Origin: Geothrix terrae
GTDB lineage: Bacteria; Acidobacteriota; Holophagae; Holophagales; Holophagaceae
Reading direction: 5' to 3'
Length of the DNA: 64,000 nucleotides
Assembly: GCF_022808775.1 (NCBI RefSeq)
Contig: NZ_JAKZLA010000001.1
Coordinates: 62,001 to 126,000, forward strand
In this document: one piece after another, positions 58,478 through 64,000 of the stretch
How positions within the stretch are numbered: the first letter of the stretch is position 1
Layout: every line of letters begins with the position of its first letter
Program-made: the position numbers and the translations under genes
Notes under the pieces: model-generated
What the model saw: only the letters and a program-made list of their open reading frames with translations
Told to the model about the DNA's origin: nothing
Database searches by the model: none

Positions 58478-59506
58478 ATGCGATCCATCGACCTCCGCTC
58501 CGACACCGTGACCCAGCCTTCGAAGGAGATGCGCGCCGCCATGGCGGCGGCGGAGGTGGGAGACGACGTGCTGGAGCGCGATCCCACCATGGTCCGGCTG
58601 GAGGGCTGGGTGGCCGAGCTGCTGGGCATGGAGGCGGCGCTCTGGGTGCCCTCGGGCTGCATGGGCAACCTCATCGCCCTGATGCTGCACCTCAAGCGGG
58701 GTGACCGGTTCCTGGCGCCGGCCCAGGCCCACGTGCTGGGGTCCGAGCTGGGCACGGCGGCCTGGCTGGCGGGCGGCATGCCCGAGGCCCTGGCCTGGGA
58801 AGGTGGCCCCGGCCGGCCCACCCCGGCCCAGGTGACGAAGGCCGCGGGAACCCCCGGCCCCTACTACACCCTGCACACCACCCTGCTCTGCCTGGAGAAC
58901 ACCCACAACTTCGCCGGCGGCACCGTGACGCCGCGGGAGGAGCACCGCGCCCTCGTGGCCGCGGCGAAGGCCGCGAAGCTGGCGGTGCATCTGGATGGGG
59001 CGAGGATCTGGCACGCCGCCGCGGCGCTTGGGCTCCCGCCGTCCGCCCTCACCGAGGGCGCGGACACGGTGCAGGTCTGCCTCAGCAAGGGTCTGGGCGC
59101 GCCCATGGGCTCCCTCGTCTGCGGGTCGAAGCCCGCCGTGGCCGAGGCCCGGCGGCTTCGCAAGATGCTGGGCGGCGGCGTGCGCCAGGGCGGCGTGGTG
59201 GCGGCCGCGGGCCTGGTGGCCCTGGACTACCTGCCCCGCATCGTCGAGGACCATGCCAAGACCCGGAGGCTGGCGGAGGGGATGCGGGCCTTCGGCATCG
59301 CGGCTCCCGTGCCCGAAACGAACATCCTGCTGGTGCCGGTGCCCAATGCGGCCGCGGCCCTGGCTGCCCTGGAGGCCGTCGGCGTCCGCGCCCTGCCGGT
59401 CGGATCGGCCGTCCGGTTCATCCCCCACCGGGATGTGGAGATGGCGGACATCGAGGAGGCCCTGCGCCGCATCGAGCCCCTGGCCTACCTGCTGCGGACC
59501 GCCTGA
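58478..59506 (+). CDS. Low-specificity L-threonine aldolase
   Basis: This 342-residue PLP enzyme starts at 58478. [73 protein letters not shown] and [19 protein letters not shown] (PLP Lys in the last) are diagnostic. It cleaves L-threonine to glycine and acetaldehyde. The N-terminal SDTVT motif and HLDGAR identify the ltaE type. A secreted protein gene follows two bases after the stop, so the two are probably co-transcribed. Confidence 0.93.
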   Translation: MRSIDLRSDTVTQPSKEMRAAMAAAEVGDDVLERDPTMVRLEGWVAELLGMEAALWVPSGCMGNLIALMLHLKRGDRFLAPAQAHVLGSELGTAAWLAGGMPEALAWEGGPGRPTPAQVTKAAGTPGPYYTLHTTLLCLENTHNFAGGTVTPREEHRALVAAAKAAKLAVHLDGARIWHAAAALGLPPSALTEGADTVQVCLSKGLGAPMGSLVCGSKPAVAEARRLRKMLGGGVRQGGVVAAAGLVALDYLPRIVEDHAKTRRLAEGMRAFGIAAPVPETNILLVPVPNAAAALAALEAVGVRALPVGSAVRFIPHRDVEMADIEEALRRIEPLAYLLRTA

Positions 59507-59508
59507 CC

Positions 59509-60375
59509 ATGAAGCTCCGCCTGGCCCTCCTGACCCTCGCCTTGGCCGCCCTGGCGGCGGGCGGATACTGGCTGTACCAGGATGCGCTTGTGCCGGTGCC
59601 CCTGGCTCCGGGTGATGCCCTGTTCGTGCCCGGCCAGCCCGAGTTCGGCGAGGACGAGGCGGTGGTGGAGGCCCTGCTGCCCGCAGGCGCCGGCGTGGAG
59701 GCCTTCCTGGTCGCCCAGTCCGATCTCGCCTTGCTGGTGAGGGCGCCGGAAGGCGGCTGGACGGGACAGTTGCTGTCGACGCTTGAGGGGTCGCGGCATG
59801 GTCGCCGGTGGCGCCTCGTGGCGCGGCCCGGCTGGCGGATGCAGGACGGGACCGTGCTCGACGCGCCCCGGATGGCAAAGGCGCTCGAGCCCGAACTGGG
59901 AAAGCTCGGGGGGACCTCCCGCCTGATCGATGGCGCGACGCTGGACCTGCGCTTCAGGGCCCCCCAGAAGGGCCTGCCGGACCTGCTCACCCGCTGGCGG
60001 ATCCCCGGCAGCGGGCCCTTCGTGCGGCAGGGGATGACGCTGACCCGCTTCGAGCGCTTCACCCCCGGGCGCCCCGGGTTGGCGGGCGTGCGGATCAGCA
60101 CCGATCCGGCCCTGCTGGAGAGCCGTGCCTGGGCGGAAGGCCTGGCTGCTCGCCGCTGGGCCTGGGCCGCGTTCCCCGGGCAGGTTGCCCCGGAGGACAT
60201 GGCGAAGGCCCGCCTCGCCCCCTACGACGAATTCCGCCTGAAGGACGGCACCGTGTGGTTCCTCTCCCGCCGCATGCGGCGCCTGAGGCCGGATGCTTCG
60301 GACTGGACGCGCACCCGCCTCTTCGGTGCCTGGCGGAGCAGCACCGAGCTACCCTACGACCCGCTGGGATTCTGA
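59509..60375 (+). CDS. Exported protein, degenerate solute-binding (SBP_bac_5-like) candidate
   Basis: The 288-residue product has a signal or anchor at its N-terminus (MKLRLALLTLALAALAAGGYWL). The middle part lines up in order with family 5 binding proteins: WRMQDGTVLDAPRMAKALEP, LDLRFRAPQKGLPDLLTRWR, then GSGPF and a last segment ISTDPALLESRAWAEG. Typical family members are about 500 residues, so this is roughly half-size and lacks the second lobe. Whether it still binds a peptide or is decayed is unclear. The alternative is an unrelated exported protein. It is joined to the threonine aldolase gene by a two-base gap. Confidence 0.6.
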   Translation: MKLRLALLTLALAALAAGGYWLYQDALVPVPLAPGDALFVPGQPEFGEDEAVVEALLPAGAGVEAFLVAQSDLALLVRAPEGGWTGQLLSTLEGSRHGRRWRLVARPGWRMQDGTVLDAPRMAKALEPELGKLGGTSRLIDGATLDLRFRAPQKGLPDLLTRWRIPGSGPFVRQGMTLTRFERFTPGRPGLAGVRISTDPALLESRAWAEGLAARRWAWAAFPGQVAPEDMAKARLAPYDEFRLKDGTVWFLSRRMRRLRPDASDWTRTRLFGAWRSSTELPYDPLGF

Positions 60376-60376
60376 C

Positions 60377-61252
60377 CTACTCCAGATTTGCGGATTGCTC
60401 GCGGATCTGATCCAGGACGCCCTTGGCTTCCATGACGGCGCGGGTCATGGCGATGCGTTTGCACTTGCTGCCGGTGGTGTTGAGTTCGCGGAGGACTTCC
60501 TGGCACCACACGTCGATGGCCTTGCCTTCGAGGCGGCCGGCGGCAAGGCGCTCGGCGAAGTCGTCCAGGTGGGCGGCGAGGCGGGTCAGCTCTTCGCGCA
60601 CGTCCTGGCGCTCGGCGAGCACGCCCGCTTCGGCGAGCAGCCGCTCGGCGGGGAGCTGGCCCGTGAGGCGCGCGTCCTCCAGAAGCTGCTCGACGCGCTG
60701 GTGGTAGAGACCGGGGAGGTCGGCGGCCTGGAGCTCCGCTTCTGCCTGGAGCCGCTCCCGGAGGGACTGCAGCCGCGCGAGCGCATCCTCGAAGAACGGT
60801 CGCAGTCGCTCGGCTTCGCGGATCCGGCCCGCGTTCCAGAGCTCCAGAAGGGCGGCCATGGCCTCGCGCACGGGAGCCTCCAGCCGCTCCGCCAGGTCCG
60901 GATCTGGAGCCTGGAAGGCACCGGGCACCCGGAAGAAGGCCTCCGCCGTCATGGGCGGCAGGTTCAGCCATTCAGCGTCCTCCTGCCAGCCCTTGGCGAG
61001 GGCGCGCAGCAGGGCGCGGTTCAGGCGGGGCTCGAGGGAGGGGTCGTCCTGCACCTCCACCGCGAGGTCGAGCTTCCCGCGCGACCCTGCTTCGCGCACC
61101 TGCGCGCGGAGGCCCGCCTCCAGGGCGAAGAGGGCGGGGGGCAGGCGCAGGCTGAGATCCAGTGCCTTGTGGTTGACGCTGCGCAGCGTCAAGCGGAGCT
61201 GTCCGGCGGCCAGGGGCCGGACGACCTCGGCGAAGGCGGTCATGGATTTCAT
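60377..61252 (-). CDS. yicC: YicC-family endoribonuclease
   Basis: This 291-residue protein begins MKSMTAFAEVVRPLAAGQLR and contains LTLRSVNHKALDLSLRLP, EAGLRAQVREAGSRGKLDLA, and at the C-terminus LAAHLDDFAERLAAGRLEGK, CQEVLRELNTTGSKCKRIAM and TRAVMEAKGVLDQIREQSAN. Those are the DUF1732 catalytic elements (E/D-rich metal site plus HLD). YicC is an RNase that degrades small RNAs. It converges on the exported protein gene with only one base between the two stop codons. Confidence 0.9.
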   Translation of the reverse strand: MKSMTAFAEVVRPLAAGQLRLTLRSVNHKALDLSLRLPPALFALEAGLRAQVREAGSRGKLDLAVEVQDDPSLEPRLNRALLRALAKGWQEDAEWLNLPPMTAEAFFRVPGAFQAPDPDLAERLEAPVREAMAALLELWNAGRIREAERLRPFFEDALARLQSLRERLQAEAELQAADLPGLYHQRVEQLLEDARLTGQLPAERLLAEAGVLAERQDVREELTRLAAHLDDFAERLAAGRLEGKAIDVWCQEVLRELNTTGSKCKRIAMTRAVMEAKGVLDQIREQSANLE

Positions 61253-61331
61253 GGGGGACCCCGGATGTTGCAGTCATTCAGGGTAGCGCGACGCCAGGCT
61301 CGTGCTGATCGCCGTTGGAAAGCAAAGGAAC

Positions 61332-61397
61332 ACCACCAAGACGCCAAGGCACCAAGAAAAGCAAATGCAGGTCTTGGTGCCTTGGAGTCTTGGTGGT
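61332..61397. repeat. Intergenic inverted repeat built from CCAAG words
   Basis: ACCACCAAGACGCCAAGGCA and six further bases pair with the complementary 61372-61397 arm, with one mismatch in 26 pairs and a 14-base loop. The words CACCAAG and CCAAGG repeat within each arm. It sits alone between yicC and leuD and resembles a mobile-repeat family common in acidobacterial and planctomycete intergenes (recollection). Confidence 0.7.
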
Positions 61398-61423
61398 GGG
61401 GATTTCTTGAATCCTCGTCGAAT

Positions 61424-62026
61424 TCAGCGCCCGCCGATGGCCAGCCAGGGCGCCTCACCTCGCCGCCGGGTCTCGTAGGCCTCGATGTCGGGGAGGTTCG
61501 CCTCGCTGCGCTTGATCTCGTCCATGCCCTCCAGCAAGGTCGTCTTGCGCGCTGGCTCGATCTCGAAGCGGAAGGATCGCCCGCCGCCGGAGATGGTCTG
61601 GGCTGCGAGGTCCACGGTGAGGGAACCCTCCGCTTCCGCGAGCTGGGCGATGGCCTCCGCGGGCAGGACCACCGGGAGGATGCCGTTGGCGAAGCAGTTG
61701 TTGAAGAAGATGTCGGCGAAGCTGGGGGCGACGACGCAGCGGATGCCGAAGTCCAGCAGGGCCCATGGCGCGTGCTCGCGGCTGGAACCGCAGCCGAAGT
61801 TCGGTCCCGAGAGCAGGATGGTGGCCTGCCGGTAGGGCTCGCGGTTCAGCAGGAAGTCCGGCAGTTCCCGGCCCTCGGGGCTGTAGCGGATCTCGTGGAA
61901 GAGGTGGCGGCCCAGGCCCGAGCGCACCAGGGTCGTGAGGAACTGCTTGGGGATGATGAGGTCCGTGTCCACGTTGGCGCGGAGGAGGGGCGCGGCGATG
62001 CCCGTGAGGGTGGTGAAGGGGAGCAT
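61424..62026 (-). CDS. leuD: 3-isopropylmalate dehydratase small subunit
   Basis: The ATG at 62026 overlaps the leuC stop (TGATG), giving 200 residues. TLTGIAAPLLRANVDTDLII, PNFGCGSSREHAPWALLDFG, AVVAPSFADIFFNNCFANG and LPVVLPAEAIAQLAEAEG are standard swivel-domain motifs, including the GCGSSREH loop. With LeuC it isomerises 2- to 3-isopropylmalate in leucine synthesis. The YLRT-type loop reads VDTDLII, normal for LeuD. Confidence 0.94.
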   Translation of the reverse strand: MLPFTTLTGIAAPLLRANVDTDLIIPKQFLTTLVRSGLGRHLFHEIRYSPEGRELPDFLLNREPYRQATILLSGPNFGCGSSREHAPWALLDFGIRCVVAPSFADIFFNNCFANGILPVVLPAEAIAQLAEAEGSLTVDLAAQTISGGGRSFRFEIEPARKTTLLEGMDEIKRSEANLPDIEAYETRRRGEAPWLAIGGR

Positions 62027-63435
62027 CAGGCCTCCAGCAGACGGCGGACGTCGGTGAAGTGGCCCGCCACGGCGGCGGCGGCGGCCATGGCCGGGCTCAC
62101 GAGGTGGGTGCGGCTGCCGCGGCCCTGGCGGCCCTCGAAGTTGCGGTTGCTGGTGCTGGCACAGCGCACGCCGGCCTCGAGCCGGTCCTCGTTCATGCCG
62201 AGGCACATGCTGCAGCCGGGCTGGCGCCACTCGAAGCCAGCCTCGAGGAAGACGCGGTCCAGGCCCTCGGCCTCGGCCTGGCGCTTCACCAGGCCCGAGC
62301 CGGGCACCACCAGGGCCCGCACACCCGGAGCCACCTTCCGGCCCCGCGCCACGCCCGCGGCCTCGCGGAGATCCTCGATGCGGCCGTTGGTGCAGGAGCC
62401 GATGAACACGGCCTGGATGCCGATGGCCTCCATGGGCGTGCCCGGCTCCAGGCTCATGTACTCCAGGGCGCGGAGGATGGCCTCTCGTTCATCGGCGTTG
62501 CGGGCGTGGGCGGGGTCAGGCACGCGGCCCGTGATGTCCGTGACCCACTGGGGACTGGTGCCCCAGGTGACCTGGGGGGCCATGTCGCGGAGGTCGACGA
62601 CCACCTCCTGATCGAAGACCGCGTCGGGATCGGATGCGAGGGTGCGCCAGTGGGCGACGGCGGCGTCCCAGAGGGCCTCCTTCGGCGCCAGAGGCCGGCC
62701 GGCCACATAGGCGAAGGTGGTGTCGTCCGGGGCCACCAGGCCCGCCCGGGCGCCGCCCTCGATGCTCATGTTGCAGAGGGTCATGCGGCCCTCCATGGTG
62801 AGGGCGCGGACGGCGGGGCCCGTGTACTCCATCACGCAGCCCGTGCCGCCGGCGGTGCCGATCTGGCCGATGAGGCGCAGGGCCATGTCCTTGGCGCCAG
62901 TACCGGCGGGCAGGGTGCCCTCGAAGCGCACCCGCAGGTTCTTCGAGCGGCGCTGGGGCAGGGTCTGAGTGGCCATGACGTGCTCCACCTCGCTGGTGCC
63001 GATGCCGAAGGCCAGGGCCCCGAAGGCGCCGTGGGTGCTGGTGTGGCTGTCACCGCAGACCACGGTGGTGCCCGGCAGCGTGAAGCCCTGCTCCGGACCT
63101 ACCACGTGGACGATGCCCTGGCGGTCGTCCAGGAGGGGGATGTAGGGCACGCCGTGGGCCTTCACGTTGGCCTCAAGGGCTTCCACCTGGAGGCGGCAGG
63201 TCTCGTCGGAGATGCCCTTCTCCCGGTCCCGGGTGGGCACGTTGTGGTCCGCCACCGAGAGGATCTGCGCCGGCCGGCGCAGGGCGCGCCCGGCCAGGAC
63301 GAGACCTTCGAAGGCCTGGGGGCTGGTGACCTCGTGGACCAGGTGGCGGTCGATGTAGATCAGGCTGGTGCCGTCGGCGCGGGTGGCCACCAGGTGCTCG
63401 TCCCAGATCTTGTCGTAGAGGGTGCGCGGGCTCAT
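62026..63435 (-). CDS. leuC: 3-isopropylmalate dehydratase large subunit
   Basis: This 469-residue aconitase-family protein has [79 protein letters not shown] and the cluster Cys residues in [18 protein letters not shown] and [20 protein letters not shown]. It carries a [4Fe-4S] cluster and works with LeuD. The TGA overlap to leuD and ATGA overlap to the LysR gene place all three in one unit. Confidence 0.95.
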   Translation of the reverse strand: MSPRTLYDKIWDEHLVATRADGTSLIYIDRHLVHEVTSPQAFEGLVLAGRALRRPAQILSVADHNVPTRDREKGISDETCRLQVEALEANVKAHGVPYIPLLDDRQGIVHVVGPEQGFTLPGTTVVCGDSHTSTHGAFGALAFGIGTSEVEHVMATQTLPQRRSKNLRVRFEGTLPAGTGAKDMALRLIGQIGTAGGTGCVMEYTGPAVRALTMEGRMTLCNMSIEGGARAGLVAPDDTTFAYVAGRPLAPKEALWDAAVAHWRTLASDPDAVFDQEVVVDLRDMAPQVTWGTSPQWVTDITGRVPDPAHARNADEREAILRALEYMSLEPGTPMEAIGIQAVFIGSCTNGRIEDLREAAGVARGRKVAPGVRALVVPGSGLVKRQAEAEGLDRVFLEAGFEWRQPGCSMCLGMNEDRLEAGVRCASTSNRNFEGRQGRGSRTHLVSPAMAAAAAVAGHFTDVRRLLEA

Positions 63436-64000
63436 GGGCTCTTCCTTGCTGGAGCGGAGTCGGGGTGGTCGAAGTCGATGGCGCGGATCAGGTCGAGGAA
63501 GGCCCTCGTGGCGGGGGACAGGGCCGCCTCGCGGCGGGTGACGATGCGGATGAGCTTCTCCACCTGGAGCTCGCGGACGGGGATCTCCACCACCCGGCCC
63601 TCGCGGACGGCCGCTGTGGTGGTCATGCGGGGCAGGATGGCCAGCCCGGCCCCCAGACTCACGAATTCGAGGATGGTGGCGATGGAGGCCAGCTCCATGG
63701 TGAGACGGAGCGGGGTGTTGCAGCGGGCGAACAGCTCGATGATGGCGGTCCGGGTGGGCGTGGGCGCGTTGTGGGCCACGAAGCGCTCCTCCCCCAGGTC
63801 CGTGATGCTGACGTTCTTCCGCTTCGCCAGTCGATGCCCGGGCGGGACCACCAGCACCATGCGGTCCCGGTGGATCACCTCGCTCACCAGCTCAGGGTGG
63901 AGGGCGTCGTAGGAGACGAAGCCCACGTCCAGCCGGCGTTCCAGCACCTCGGTGGGGATGCGCTCTGATGTCTGGCGGTAGGCCTGGATCTTGATGGCGG
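63432..64000 (-). CDS. LysR-type regulator, C-terminal part only
   Basis: The frame enters from the right edge at codon two or three and ends at TGA 63432-63434, which overlaps the leuC start (ATGA). About 190 residues of the effector-binding domain are visible: [60 protein letters not shown] and [20 protein letters not shown], typical for LysR regulators. The N-terminal HTH lies outside the window. LysR regulators are usually divergent from their target; here it is upstream in the same strand and overlapping leuC, so it is likely to be autoregulated with leuCD. Confidence 0.9.
   Translation of the reverse strand, partial: AIKIQAYRQTSERIPTEVLERRLDVGFVSYDALHPELVSEVIHRDRMVLVVPPGHRLAKRKNVSITDLGEERFVAHNAPTPTRTAIIELFARCNTPLRLTMELASIATILEFVSLGAGLAILPRMTTTAAVREGRVVEIPVRELQVEKLIRIVTRREAALSPATRAFLDLIRAIDFDHPDSAPARKSP

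Overview
The window is a high-GC, gene-dense bacterial chromosome segment with about 67 protein genes and two tRNA genes. Its content suggests a Gram-negative member of the Acidobacteriota, most likely Holophagaceae (Geothrix/Holophaga-like). The clues are LPS synthesis (lpxK), a multihaem-type cytochrome start, Dcu and DASS dicarboxylate carriers, a branched-chain amino acid ABC system and acidobacterial NHL-repeat and DUF4388 proteins. That placement is an inference from content; no rRNA is present. No prophage, transposase, CRISPR array, plasmid origin or recognisable defence island was seen.

Layout. 1-7.4 kb: the start of a secreted haem-c protein, an NHL-repeat lipoprotein, a tartrate/D-malate-type dehydrogenase, and two organic-acid carriers (DASS and DcuB) that converge on a strong terminator. 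7.5-13.1 kb: a fused AroD-AroE, then a tightly coupled run of a degenerate NtrC-like regulator, a MoxR ATPase, a RodZ-like HTH membrane protein and an unknown helical protein. 13.1-19.1 kb: a secreted peroxiredoxin, tRNA-Gly and a liv operon with livM and livG fused. 19.4-25 kb: a LytS/LytTR two-component pair, lpxK, a free-methionine-sulfoxide reductase, a cNMP-FHA protein and small genes. 25-31 kb: etfBA, murG, tatC/tatA, an orphan AtuA-like domain and ugd. 30.9-37.7 kb: one long plus-strand run of overlapping genes (tolQ/exbB, polysaccharide deacetylase, yaaA, DUF309, nadB, sdaA, SHOCT protein).

37.7-43.3 kb: tsaC, a Nudix hydrolase, a triplicated terminator behind rpsO, tRNA-Leu, and a secretion set (pseudopilin, secretin, and a PilP-like gene that looks cut off at a 48-bp palindrome). 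43.4-51.9 kb: a quinone oxidoreductase, dusB, a HerA-like ATPase, a CDF metal exporter, an unknown gene, thiD, HU and truA. 51.9-58.4 kb: a TonB-C/coiled-coil protein, a DUF4388 protein, yvcK, a TPR protein, a NatAB-type ABC exporter and uppP. 58.5-64 kb: threonine aldolase, a degenerate solute-binding-like protein, yicC, leuD, leuC and a LysR regulator that runs off the right edge.

Most of the window is core metabolism and envelope biogenesis. Overlaps of the ATGA type are the rule, so translational coupling is widespread. The oddities are structural: a scar copy of a gene end, a TolA-like insert in a transporter, gene fusions, a probable CTG start, convergent coding overlaps, repeat-borne terminators and a palindrome at a truncated gene. 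The nearest thing to an undescribed functional unit is the regulator-MoxR-RodZ-like-unknown run at 8972-13126.
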